A DNA stretch of 64,000 bases from Ilyonectria destructans (GCA_020740775.1 JAHEWK010000034.1:1-64000), one strand, 5' to 3'; shown: positions 50,503 to 61,200, counted from the first letter of the stretch. The notes: generated from the letters alone by a model not told the origin. Translations and numbers: made by a program.

Positions 50503-52803
50503 TCAACAGGATGCCGCAATCTCCTCCAGATCAAAGTTGGCCTGCTCCTTGGCGCTGAACTTCTCCTTCGTGATCGAGGCCGCAGCCTGGCGCCACCACG
50601 CCACCTGGAACTGGGGCACCTCGGCGCGTGCGCATGCCTTGCGGAGACAGGAGGAGACCGTGAGATCCCTCCAGACCTCGCCATCCAGCTTCGACCAGAG
50701 GTGTGGTGAGAGTAGGGCGCCCGGCTTGCGCTGGCGGAGGAAGACTTGACGCAAGGGCGGCACCAGAGCCAGATACGTCAGGAGTAGGTCTCCAATCGCT
50801 GGAGGCAGGAAGCGGATGTTATCCTTCTCCCTCCCCGTCTGCTCTTGGCTTTTGTGATATTGCACATAGACCATCACCAGCTTCTCCCAGATCAGCAGAG
50901 AGCGACGTCGAGCACCAGTGTTGACATAGGTGATCGAGAGCAGCTCGGGCGATCGCAGCGGGGGGCCGGGTGGAACGGCCATCAGCGTCACCATGCGTTT
51001 CAAGAACTCCTGGACGTGCGCCTCGTAGAGGGCGATCGCCTTCGAGCAGAGATAGGTCATGCCATCGGGATCGGTCCGCACGAAGACCCATCGTAGATCA
51101 GCCCGCCCCTCAATCTGCCGCAGGAGCGCATCCTGGGTTCCCTCTAGGATCTCGGCATTCCTCTCGTCCGTCAACCAGGAGCCGCCGTAGTCGTCTAGAT
51201 CGAGGTCATCCTGCAGCCTCCAGGCCTCGATCGAAGCAATATCTCGGGCTCCAAACAAGAGCTTGTCGTATAAGAGCGAGTGCGCTTGGCGAAACTCGGA
51301 TACAGCAAGCTGCGAGACCTGTTCCATATGCAACTCCGTGCCGATATAGGTGACCGTCTGTCCATCGAGAGACCAGCGGGCCTGGTTCTTTGCAACCGCC
51401 GTTCTGGCCGCGGCGAAGAGGTAGAGGCGCCACTGGAGGATATGGCCGAAGGGCGTCTCGGCCATCGGGTGCAAATACTTCCGACATAGTGTGCTCAGCA
51501 GCTGTGGGATCTCGTCCTCTTCATCCTGCTTCTGGAAGCAGACAAAGTCAAAGAGGATAAGCTGGGCGGTCCACGTGAGGGCGGATAGATTGCTGTTAAA
51601 GTTGCCTGGCTCATACCATACACATCGCCTACCCTGCGACTCATCATCGCCCTCCCTATTCCTTGACCCTTGCCGAGTGAATGCCTTCTTCCGGCTTAGC
51701 ATGGCGCAGAAGCTGAGGATAACCGACCGGAACGGCCGACTCCCGACGGACTGGCAGACCAAGGCTACGTAGAAGTTGCGGATGGCATGCTTCAGCTCGG
51801 CATCACGCTCGGCGTCCTCTTCTTGGCCAGGGAGTGGTTGGTCCTCTGCCCGCTTGTCTTGTGCCCGTAGTGCATCAATGATCTGGTCTATGGCCTGCTG
51901 CTGCTGAGGGGTTGCCTCGATGACATCCTGCGGTAATATCTGGTCCTTGCTGTCCCTTGTGAAGTGGCCATCCTCGCAGAAGATGACCCGATAGTAATAT
52001 GCAAGCAGCTGCTTCATCCGGCGGAAGTACGACACCAGGGAGGATTCGTTCTTGAAGCTGCGGAAGCTGTAGGCACCCCCTGACCCTGAGCTGCTGCCGC
52101 CATCCCGGAACTCGCTCAACCGCTTCGCCCGCTGCTGCGTCATCTTGCGGTCGAGTGACTTATCGCTGCAGAGCCTGTACGCATCTCGCAGGGTCGCCTC
52201 CGCCGCTGAGCTGCTGCCGCCATCCCGGAACTCGCTCAACCGCTTCGCCCGCTGCTGCGTCATCTTGCGGTCGAGTGACTTATCGCTGCAGAGCCTGTAC
52301 GCATCTCGCAGGGTCGCCTCCGCCGCTGAGATGATACGGGAGAGGTCGGTGACGGCATCCCCTTTACTGCAGCCGTCCCCATTGGAGGTCTTGCTGGATG
52401 GGAGTGAGTAGGACGACTGGATCTCGACGTCTCGAAGGCCTTGTAGATGGGTTGGGAAACCGGTGTGAACGAGCCAGGGGACTCGATCTGCCCGGGACTC
52501 TTCGATCGCCTGCACGACCTTGGCCTTCTCATCAAGGTCACGGGATGCCTGGCTGATATCAGCCTTGAGCTCACCAAAGAGCTTCCCCTCCTCCTGTGAC
52601 AACGGCGGCGTGAGGAGACCCAGTGTTGAACCCCCCCGTCTGGAGATGGGCGTTGACGGTGATGGTGATGGACCCTCGATTACAAAGTAATCAATGCGGC
52701 CCTTGGCGGTGAAATATGTCTGGAGCCGGCATGCGGTCCAGAGCGGCGTATTGCTGTTGTGCTGTGAGGCCTTCTTCTTATGCGTTGGCATATGGTCATG
52801 CAT
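50503..52803 (-). CDS. YR-like N-terminal half of the RecQ protein
   Basis: 766 aa from an ATG. The N-terminal segment LQTYFTAKGRIDYFVIE matches the end of the neighbouring protein at 52880. Residues ~165-250 contain a 40-aa segment present twice (120-bp perfect duplication). The C-terminal region reads PLRSPELLSITYVNT (residues ~619), YHKSQ (~650) and FQVAWWRQAAASITK (~739), corresponding in order to the Arg-box, the Lys hairpin and the second Arg-box of tyrosine recombinases, with some catalytic positions altered. The protein ends at the YR-like region; the matching His...Tyr box is the start of the helicase ORF downstream. So the two ORFs probably make one YR-like/RecQ protein of ~1,450 aa or are a broken form of it. 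Confidence 0.65.
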   Translation of the reverse strand: MHDHMPTHKKKASQHNSNTPLWTACRLQTYFTAKGRIDYFVIEGPSPSPSTPISRRGGSTLGLLTPPLSQEEGKLFGELKADISQASRDLDEKAKVVQAIEESRADRVPWLVHTGFPTHLQGLRDVEIQSSYSLPSSKTSNGDGCSKGDAVTDLSRIISAAEATLRDAYRLCSDKSLDRKMTQQRAKRLSEFRDGGSSSAAEATLRDAYRLCSDKSLDRKMTQQRAKRLSEFRDGGSSSGSGGAYSFRSFKNESSLVSYFRRMKQLLAYYYRVIFCEDGHFTRDSKDQILPQDVIEATPQQQQAIDQIIDALRAQDKRAEDQPLPGQEEDAERDAELKHAIRNFYVALVCQSVGSRPFRSVILSFCAMLSRKKAFTRQGSRNREGDDESQGRRCVWYEPGNFNSNLSALTWTAQLILFDFVCFQKQDEEDEIPQLLSTLCRKYLHPMAETPFGHILQWRLYLFAAARTAVAKNQARWSLDGQTVTYIGTELHMEQVSQLAVSEFRQAHSLLYDKLLFGARDIASIEAWRLQDDLDLDDYGGSWLTDERNAEILEGTQDALLRQIEGRADLRWVFVRTDPDGMTYLCSKAIALYEAHVQEFLKRMVTLMAVPPGPPLRSPELLSITYVNTGARRRSLLIWEKLVMVYVQYHKSQEQTGREKDNIRFLPPAIGDLLLTYLALVPPLRQVFLRQRKPGALLSPHLWSKLDGEVWRDLTVSSCLRKACARAEVPQFQVAWWRQAAASITKEKFSAKEQANFDLEEIAASC
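52086..52330. repeat. Perfect 120-bp tandem duplication inside coding sequence
   Basis: Bases 52086-52210 and 52206-52330 are identical at an offset of 120 bp. The length is a multiple of three, so 40 residues are simply repeated without a frameshift. The lack of any difference suggests a recent event or ongoing homogenisation. Confidence 0.95.
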
Positions 52804-52879
52804 CTTATCTATTCGCTATGAGTTGATCTAAGTAATGGAACTATACACTAAGTATCCATCGGTAATAATTCATGAAATC

Positions 52880-55705
52880 CTATCTAACTCTTCTATCTAA
52901 AGCTAGTTCGATCTCGAAATACTTTATTCTCCCCTTCGCTGATGAGAACGTCTGAAGGTAACAAGGCTGAAACTTCTGCAGGTGTTCTGCTGCTATTGGC
53001 GTTGACCTAAAATTATGGACAACCATGTGGTCTCTAATCTTGTCTGCAGATACTGTGAAATGCGATGACTCGAAAACTTCGGGGCAGATGTTACATCGCC
53101 AACCCCTATAAACAGTGAGACCTGGGATCTGAAGAATCTTTCCCTTTGGAACGGAAAGCATTCCAAACGGACACAGTTCGTATGTCTGAAACCTTTCTAT
53201 TAAAGCTTTACAGGCCAGTCCAGTAATGCGATGGATAGAATTAAGGTGACTGTAGAAAGATTTGACTCCTGGCTGGATCATGGACCCACAAGAAACACAT
53301 ATCAGAACCCGGTACTGGGCGTTGTAGATGAATCCGTCGGTCAGATCGTTCATATGGTTGTTGGTGCTGGAGCTGCTACTGCTCGTCTTGACCTTCTTCA
53401 AGCGCCGCGTTGGATCGTCAGGGCCGGCAAGTCTTTTGCACCGTTTGGAAGTGCAGGCCTCCGGTTCCATACTCCGACTGCTCTGTTGATGATATTGCTG
53501 ATTCCAATCTTGCCATATGGTAGATAATCGATAGTACATTTCGAGGAGCTCTGGTTGTAGGCGAGCTGGGAGCGCTTTGTCGATTGCATACGCTGTCAAT
53601 AGCATTCGAGGGTGGTGGCCGGCTCCAGCCGCAAACATTCGTATCGGGTTGGTAGCTTCAGTCGGGTAGTAGAAGTTGGATCTTTCAACAAGCTTGCTGA
53701 GATGTCGTTTGGCAATTGCAAGGGCAGCCTGCCTATATGAAGAGAGTGTCCATGGCGTGATGAGATCTTGAGTTAAGTTTCTGATAATGTTGGAGGCCTG
53801 TATGGAGCTAAGATGTCGTTTCTTCCCACGAGGATCTGGGAAGAAGAACTCGCTATCTGACCAATGAGGTAGGCTCAGCTGCTGTGCGATATGTCCCAGC
53901 ACAGGGCGAATGATGGCGAGGTATTTTAAGAGGCTTTGGCTAAGCTCTTGGGGAAGGTATCGGACGATGTAGAAGGCGTGGTTGTTTGATGCCCTTGCTT
54001 TGTTGTAGCTGATGATGATGATCATTTGTCCCCTATGAAAGAAGACGTTTCGTATGGCTAGTGTCGTATTGATATATCGAATGGTGGTTATCTCGGTGCC
54101 TCTACCGGGCAACCCACCAGAAAAGTGCGATGCAGCAAATGCCAACTTGCTGAGGTCCATACCAGCATCAAGATATGCTATACAGGTCTCGATTTGCCAG
54201 TCTGTGTTCTTGACAAAAGGTTTGCCACGAAAGCTAGATGACTTGAGTCTGTCTGCCAGTACTTCCCATACATCAACTAGCTTATTCTCGGTGTTTTGGA
54301 TAAAAGACCATCCAGCTTTTCGGCAAGTCAGATCATCTTGAATATCACTCACATCAATATCCACTTCCAGCCCCAACATCATCTCATTTACTCGCTCTTG
54401 CACAAGCATGGTGGTGTTGTAATGGGTCTCACAAAACTCAGAGAGCTTGAACTTTCTGTCGTGTCCGATTGTAAATGATCGCCCGTCTGGAGCCCAGGAA
54501 AGGTTTCCTGGTATACCTTCCCTTTTAACAATTGACTTGGCAAATGCTTTGAGCTCGATGATTTCCCCGAACGGAGTGTAGCAACCCCGGATGAGGTACT
54601 TCTTGCGAATTGAACTGAGACGGTCAGGTTGCGATGGATATTGATCTCGGGATGGCCATTTGTAGACGAGGGTAGCGTAGCTGTAGACCGGCAGAGCATA
54701 TTCGAGGAATAAGAGCCGGCCAACCCAAATCAACGCTGCTAATCCTGATGTAGAGTTATGCGCCGAATTGTAGGCGAGGGAACGCCGTTGTATCCCCATG
54801 ACTGCCGTGTAGTAAATGAGGACCGAGGATGACATATTTCCAGCGGGATCTTGATGCGTCCAAAACATCATTGAAAGCTGGAACAAGGCCTCAGATAACC
54901 GCAGCCAATAGCCAGACGGAAGACAAAACTCGGGTTCATCGTGTCTTGTTTGATGATTTGTTTCCATTTCCTCGGTCTCTCCGGGATCCATATTTTCATC
55001 AGCGTCTTCGTCGGTATCCTCGTCGGTATCCTCGTCGGTATCCTCGTCGGTATCTTCACCAGTCTCAGTATTCTCAGTGTCGGAGTCGGAGTCGTTGCCC
55101 CCCTCATGCCATTCCTCGCCCGCATATTCCCGATCTGAAGCATCCGAATCATCGCTAACGTCGTCTCTCGCAAGCTGCAATTGACGTGCTAGGTACAAGA
55201 CGTACTGCATCATCTTCACCTCGTTTGATCCTAGGCGTAAATTGAAAACCTCCCGGCGTTGTCGCGTCGGGTATTGCAGAACGCGAAAGACGAAGCAGAT
55301 AAACCTTTTCCAGATAGCTAAGTATCTCTTAAAGCTTGGTATGACCCGAAATCCATACGGCCAGAAAGCGTCTTTTGAGTATGTGTTCAGCCAACAGCGA
55401 GACGTATATGGCGTTCGATCGAGTGTAACCCTTGCCCTGTCGAACATAAGGTCAAGGCCGTGAAGGATAATACGCAGCTGGGCTTCGGTATCAGAAGAGC
55501 TCCATAAGGGACATCCCTGCCAATGGCCGAGCAAATAGCCTTCACTTTTCACGGGACCTGGTTGCTGTGCCGAGGCGGCAATAACATCGAGTGGCCGATT
55601 ACGGAACAGCTCGGGCCAACGAGTATGCTGGAGCCATGGAGTCGTCTCGCTCTGTTCAGCGACCCCGATGTGTTCGGTCTGAGTGCTTTCGAAAGATCTT
55701 TTCAT
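52880..55705 (-). CDS. YR-like region plus OrsD zinc-finger protein
   Basis: The ATG at 55705 gives 941 aa (the frame is open a little further upstream, without ATG). The N-terminus has TTPWLQHTRWPELFRNRPLD, then LDRTPYTSRCWLNTYSKDAFWP. An acidic stretch (55000-55070) is a 12-bp tandem repeat coding EDTD. The middle shows GRGTEI (about 54100), SYNKA, SSYRQAALAIAKRHL (about 53720) and GHHPRMLLTAYAID (about 53605), the order and spacing of tyrosine-recombinase boxes. The C-terminus (about residues 790-920) is an OrsD (DUF3505) region with CVSCG...H....H and CNICP...H...H. Unlike the helicase gene beside it, it has no RecQ domain. The role is unknown; DNA rearrangement at subtelomeres is a hypothesis. 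Confidence 0.72.
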   Translation of the reverse strand: MKRSFESTQTEHIGVAEQSETTPWLQHTRWPELFRNRPLDVIAASAQQPGPVKSEGYLLGHWQGCPLWSSSDTEAQLRIILHGLDLMFDRARVTLDRTPYTSRCWLNTYSKDAFWPYGFRVIPSFKRYLAIWKRFICFVFRVLQYPTRQRREVFNLRLGSNEVKMMQYVLYLARQLQLARDDVSDDSDASDREYAGEEWHEGGNDSDSDTENTETGEDTDEDTDEDTDEDTDEDADENMDPGETEEMETNHQTRHDEPEFCLPSGYWLRLSEALFQLSMMFWTHQDPAGNMSSSVLIYYTAVMGIQRRSLAYNSAHNSTSGLAALIWVGRLLFLEYALPVYSYATLVYKWPSRDQYPSQPDRLSSIRKKYLIRGCYTPFGEIIELKAFAKSIVKREGIPGNLSWAPDGRSFTIGHDRKFKLSEFCETHYNTTMLVQERVNEMMLGLEVDIDVSDIQDDLTCRKAGWSFIQNTENKLVDVWEVLADRLKSSSFRGKPFVKNTDWQIETCIAYLDAGMDLSKLAFAASHFSGGLPGRGTEITTIRYINTTLAIRNVFFHRGQMIIIISYNKARASNNHAFYIVRYLPQELSQSLLKYLAIIRPVLGHIAQQLSLPHWSDSEFFFPDPRGKKRHLSSIQASNIIRNLTQDLITPWTLSSYRQAALAIAKRHLSKLVERSNFYYPTEATNPIRMFAAGAGHHPRMLLTAYAIDKALPARLQPELLEMYYRLSTIWQDWNQQYHQQSSRSMEPEACTSKRCKRLAGPDDPTRRLKKVKTSSSSSSTNNHMNDLTDGFIYNAQYRVLICVSCGSMIQPGVKSFYSHLNSIHRITGLACKALIERFQTYELCPFGMLSVPKGKILQIPGLTVYRGWRCNICPEVFESSHFTVSADKIRDHMVVHNFRSTPIAAEHLQKFQPCYLQTFSSAKGRIKYFEIELALDRRVR

Positions 55706-56403
55706 GGTGATACTGGTCACTATCTTTACGGTTGGATATTTGTGGGTGACAGATGACAATGATGCTGATGAAACTTTTCAAGTCAGCAAAATCCGTACAG
55801 TCGCAACCAGTCCATTGACGGGTAGGGGGACACGTCTCACGCGCGTCAACGCGTTAGGCTCGCCCAAACAGTTTAAACTCAAATTCATCCATGGGTAACA
55901 CCGACTTCAGCTATCATGCCTGAAGATTCGTAAAGACAAGGGGGAAGGGGGTGATGGAAGGGCAGCCAGCCAATGAAATGATTAGAACCCCACTTTGACC
56001 TGAAATTTGATCCGTGTACCATGGTATTGCATATAATAGTAGCTCTAGATTGTAGTAGATCTTACTACTATAATAGGCATTTTAGTAAAATAGTAGCTTA
56101 TAGACTACTTATATTAAATTAAGTAGATATATCTAAAGAGGTAAAAAGAGAGAGCTTAATTAGTAGTTAAAGATATTTGCTGTTAATCTTAATTAATTCA
56201 TTCTAGTATAAACAGAACTTAATTTCTAATGCTATATATACTATACATTATCTAAGGGGTGGTGCTATATAGCTACTATATATATTCTCCTGCCGTCTAG
56301 ATATTAGATCTAGAGATACTTCTACTTAAATAGCAGGACATAGGCTGCATGGAAAATTTACTAGGGGTTTTGCAACAGTATCCTATCGGCCTCCCTCTAT
56401 AGA
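55706..56403. other. Intergenic, AT-rich and RIP-like from about 56030
   Basis: It contains the probable promoter of the YR-OrsD gene, then a TA-rich, TAGTAG-containing stretch without genes. GGGGTTTTGCAACAGT occurs near 56364-56379, as at 16472. Confidence 0.45.
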
Positions 56404-56500
56404 GCTTGGGGTGCCAGGTACTAAACATTCTGAAATATAAACTAGATTGTATTAAGGCCCTATAGGGACTTCCCTTCAGGCGAATTAAAATTCATCTATC
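56404..56500 (+). mobile_element. Diverged LINE 3'-end remnant (third copy)
   Basis: The sequence GCTTGGGGTGCCAGGTACTA ... CCCTATAGGGACTTCCCTTC matches the reverse complement of the LINE 3' end near 37745-37830, in the opposite orientation. Most differences are C-to-T or G-to-A, as expected after RIP. Confidence 0.65.
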
Positions 56501-56529
56501 TGTAGCACTCTTCAAGACAACAAGCAATT

Positions 56530-57002
56530 AGGTTTTAAGTATGGAGTTCTCCCTTTTGGCAAGAGTCGTTAAAAGCCGGAAACTTCACCCAGACGAGTAC
56601 ACTTAATTGGCCCTTACCGTAAAGGGCTCACGCTACATTCTGCAAGAATCATATCATTTTGTAACTATCATATAGAGACCAACTACATAATAATGATATG
56701 GAGAGGCCTAGTGATTCAAAGTACTGCCGTATTCCTACTCTTTCGCTCAGGCTTAATGGACCGATACTCCTTCTGATAAGATGACTGTGTATGCTTCTTG
56801 TGCCGCGACTTGATCCGATACCATTACCTCTGAACTTTCATCTGTAGCAGACGAACGACGTATCAGTGCTGCGCTTGCCCACCGAGCTTACTAGCTGATG
56901 CCATGTGTCTGAATAGCTTGTTCCGGCAACTCGGTTGTGGCTACTTCGGAAGGTCTAGCCCGAGAGATGACATCGCATTATCATAAGGCCACAGACTGAG
57001 TC
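56530..57002 (+). mobile_element. Degraded Copia reverse-transcriptase region
   Basis: Broken frames here lead directly into the RNase H part of a Copia polyprotein. Phrases such as the tail of the reverse transcriptase and the start of QYLYGTR are recognisable, but many stops and frameshifts are present. Confidence 0.45.
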
Positions 57003-57689
57003 TTGCAGTATTTATATGGAACACGTTCACTGGGAATCAGGCTGGGAGGAACAAGATTCCTCAAGAGCTTCCTATGTGCACGTGATGCTTCCTATGCAGA
57101 CAATACAATAGACAGGAAGAGCTCGCAAGGCTATGTGATGATGTTGTTTGGAGGACCAATTGCCTGGAAAGCAACGAAACAATCCACTGTCACTACATCG
57201 AGCACTGAAGCTGAATTGCTCGCTTTGTCTCAGACAGCCAAGAAAGCTATCTTTGCAAGCAGAATCCTCAAGGAACTTAATGCTAAAATTGATGGGCCAT
57301 TGCATATTGAATGCAATAATACCCAGACAATCAGGCTCCTGACTGAAGAATCAGCCAAGTTGACTACGAAGCTTCGGCATGTGGACATTCATCGACACTG
57401 GTTACGACAGGAATACAGGGAGAAGAGAGTTGAGTTCGGCTGGGTTCCAACATCGAAGATGATTGTAGACGGAATGACAAAGGCCTTACCCAAACAACGG
57501 CATGCAACATTCATTAAGATGCTTCAAATGGAGGACATTTCAGACCAGATTGTCCTGGAACAGCGAATGGAAGCAATGAAGGACCAGATTGTGAAAGCAC
57601 GCAGCCAGAAGGAAGGCAACAGCCCTGACAAGGAGGCAAGACTCGGATATCGAGGAGAGCAGCGCAGAGACCCAAAAGACAAGTTATAG
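57003..57689 (+). pseudogene. Copia (Ty1) polyprotein C-terminus: RNase H region
   Basis: 228 aa beginning QYLYGTRSLGIRLGG, without the rest of the polyprotein. RNase H marks: DASYADN, RKSSQGYVMMLFGGPIAW, STEAELLALSQ, HIECNNTQTIRL and VDIHRHWLRQ..., VPTSKMIVDGMTKALPK. It is the 3' end of a Copia element. A polypurine run CTAAGGGGG at 57718-57726 is followed by TGTGTCACGATG, a likely start of the 3' LTR. The 5' part is degraded (56530-57002). Confidence 0.75.
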
Positions 57690-58235
57690 GATAGCCAAGT
57701 CCTTGGGAATGGCCTCGGCTAAGGGGGTGTGTCACGATGTGTATTTTGGGTAGCAGGGCATGTATATGGCGTGTGACTGCTATAGCAATATCCTTCTAGC
57801 TACTTCAGCATAAAGGATGTACAGGGACTCAGAGCGGGGACTTGACGGAAGCAAGAACATACACACACCCAACCAGATGCCTGACGCAATAAGAGCTCGT
57901 GACACTTATGTGACGGGAACGTCTGGAGTGCTGGACCCAGGGTGGGGTGGATACGTAACTAGGGCGCACGGGGCAGGCCACAGGGACTATCATTCAGCCG
58001 AAGGCTGACTCTACATTAAGGGTTTGGTGCAGACAGGGGTCAATAAGTTTCTCGGGTTCTGATTGGCCAGCAATTTGTATGGATGGCCGCAAAACGTGCA
58101 ACAACTGGACAATGGCTGCTAAGAAGTGGGCCTAGCTTTCTGCGGCTCGCAGCACCCCTGGTTTGTTTACTTGTGCTTCGCTTGACATGGAAATTTCATT
58201 GAAACAACGCGTCTTGATGCGTGCTTCATTAAGTA
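57690..58235 (+). other. Probable 3' LTR of the Copia remnant and spacer before the Helitron
   Basis: The LTR-like stretch begins near 57728. Its end was not determined. No gene was recognised; the 5' end of the Helitron should lie here. Confidence 0.4.
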
Positions 58236-61200
58236 ATGAGTCCTAAGTCTACTCCTCAAGGGCTTCAAGATGACTTGATTTCCATCGTCTGTGCCCGCTG
58301 TGGCGAGGAGAAACCGGCGGGTGACTTCGTCAGCAAACGGAAATCTGCTGGGAAAACCAAAAACTGCCTCGGCTGTCGTAGTCAGTGCAATTCTCATGTC
58401 AGCTCTGTCTCCCCACTCACTCCGTAAGACCATAAGAGCATTCAACACTAACTGAATAAAGAATTCCAGATCCAGAAGCGCGATCCAAACATTGAGGAAG
58501 CTCGCCGTCCGTTCTTCCTCAGCTGAAAGACCTGCCCGGAAGCGAACTGACGGAGAAGCTGGCTTATCCCCTGCTAAGGACAGGTCTGGAACCCAGCCCA
58601 CGTCGCCAGAGAAGCTACAACAACTTCATGCAGCTAGGAGGTTATTCAGAGAGTCAATCAGCCAGCCTCACGTAGTGCTAGGGACGCCAATTCCACCAAC
58701 CCAACAAAGCTCGCGGCTCTTCCGGGAAATGGCTCCCTCACCTCCCGCGCAGCCAACGACCCATCCAACCGCCTCACATTCTGATCCATCTACTGTCCGA
58801 AGCAGCACAACTAGTGTAGATTACTCTTACTTGGCTGCTAGGTTCCACAGGGCCGGGAAAGACTCGCAAGATGATCCTTCCAAGGCCGGGGCGAGGGCCA
58901 AGCTGGCCGCTGTCCAGCGCGACCATCGTTCACGACGCCGTGCAGGGGAGACTGTGCCACTGACTCCCACAATATCTCAACTCGGCGTCTTTGATGGGTC
59001 TGAGGGTCCTGGAGAAGGTATCCTTGTGCTGTCGTCCTGGTAAATTGTTCAGGCTAACCACGGAGCGTAGATGGGAGTCGAGATCGACTACAACCGAGTT
59101 GGTTTCAAGACGGGAATGGGATAACCAAGGGAGGCAACGACAGGGGACATTTCTCTGAATCTGATATTGACGCCGAGGACTATTTCAACTTACTCCTTTC
59201 GCCTGCTCGACCACAGAGGTACCTCAAACAATTAGGGGTGGAGTGTGATTCCGATCCAGGGGACGAAGACGAGAACGACAATAATAATTCCGTGGATGGA
59301 AGCCCTCTTCGCCATCGCTTGCCGCAGCCTTCCGCACAGCCAAGGCGTGGTCGCCGTGGTCCTGCCCCTGGTACAGGAGGGCGGCCGAGACAATCTCGAA
59401 GGCAAACTCCATCGTCGAGGCCGCCACGACGGTATCGGAGCCCAGTGATGATTTCACCTGAAGAATCGGCGGTATTTCATGCACAAGACCCGGTGTGGAA
59501 TGGAGACCTTGAGGCTTGCGCCTTGACTGGTCGCGACAAGGAAATCCTCCGCGAGTTCTGGACAGAGCTGGACAATGACCAAATGCAGTTTTGCAGTCGA
59601 TGCCAAGAGAGTTGGTTCCAGATGAAGATCGATTGCGATGGCATTTGTGCGCGTTGTTATCGGAGGGATGAGAAGCGCCAGCCCGACGAGCCATATTTCT
59701 TCTCTGCGGACAATCAGCTCGACTTTGGCCCTGTGCCGGGCCGGTTGCCCCAGCTCACGCCTACCGAAGAGTCGTTGATTGCTCGTGTTCACGTCCACGT
59801 GAACATTATGCTTGTGCGAGGGCAGCAGTACAAGTATCGAGGGCACGTAATTCACTTTCTCCGGGAGGTTGGCTTAGTGTACAACCAGCTCCCGCTTTTG
59901 CCGCAAGAGTTGAACACTGTGTTACTACGTCCTGCGAATACGTCGTCCCACGCAAATCTTAGCCGGCAATTCACCCGCCAGTTCCGCGTGCGCCGCCAGC
60001 CGGTTGTCATATGGCTCGACTACCTCCGCCGCCATCATCCCGGCTATCGATGCGTCGCCATCGACGAAGAGCGGCTGAATCAATTGCCCCAAGATGGTAA
60101 TGTCCTGGATGCTATCCCCCAGAGTCAGGTGGAGGCTGCCGATGTTGGACCCGACTCACCCGAGGAAGATCAGGAGGCAGAGCCTGACCTGGAGGACGAG
60201 GCTGCGGTGCCGGACCTGTTGGCTAAGGACACGGAGCTCGATGCTCTGCGGTCTATTCTCTCCGGAGAATCAGGCGCTGATTCAGGGCTTTCCACAAGCT
60301 TCCAGGCGCAGGCACAACACGAGCTGCAGCTCCCGAATATACAACACACACCCATTAATAAGTTCAATCGCTCTCATGCCCTACTCTCCTTGGCATTTCC
60401 CTGCCTCTTTCCTGACGGTAGAGCCGACTTTGTTGAACCCCGATTGCGCTCCATTGATTACAAGGATTACGTCGAGCACGCGATGCGCTGGCACGACGGG
60501 CGTTTTGCACGCCACCCGACCTTCCGCTTCGTCGCCTTCAACACGCTAATGCGGTCACAAGCACGTTCGCGGTCCAGATTCTTCGTGAAGCAACATGATG
60601 GGAGACAGCAGCCGCTGACGCGAGAGCAACTTATTCAGGCGCTCGAACACAGCGAGGACCCCGAGGCGCAGGCGCTGATCAACTCGATTACAAGGCATGC
60701 GGTGTCTATTCGCGGTACGCGTCCATTCTGGAACAAAAAGAGGCAGGACCTCGAGGCCTACGCCTATAACCTTGGTTGTCCTGGTGCATTTATCATGTTT
60801 AGCCCGGCAGATTTACACTGGCGGAGTCTCTACCAGCACATGCCCCAGTATGACGACTGGCTAGCCGCCACCGAGCCGGAGAGGATGGCTCTATCGCGCC
60901 GCCTATTGCGGCAGAACCCTCATATTGCTGCTTTCTATTTCTACCGCCGATACTGCCTCTTTCGGGATATCGTGCTAAGCAAGAAGTTCAGCATTACGGA
61001 TTACTGGGATCGTTATGAATGGCAAGGGCGTGGGAGTCCACACAACCACGGCCTGTACTGGATGGAAAATTGCCCCGGAGCCGACATGGAGGACGAAGCC
61101 GCTCGTGATGTTTTTGCACGCACGTGGGGATTCCACGTCACTGCCATTAACCCCGAGCCGAGTAGGACTATGCCTCAGGGTGAGGGTAATCCCCTGAGCG

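Noticed and set aside
54868..55158. Arg/Tyr/Pro repeat ORFs opposite the acidic run
   Set aside because: They are the complementary reading of the EDTD-coding 12-bp repeats.
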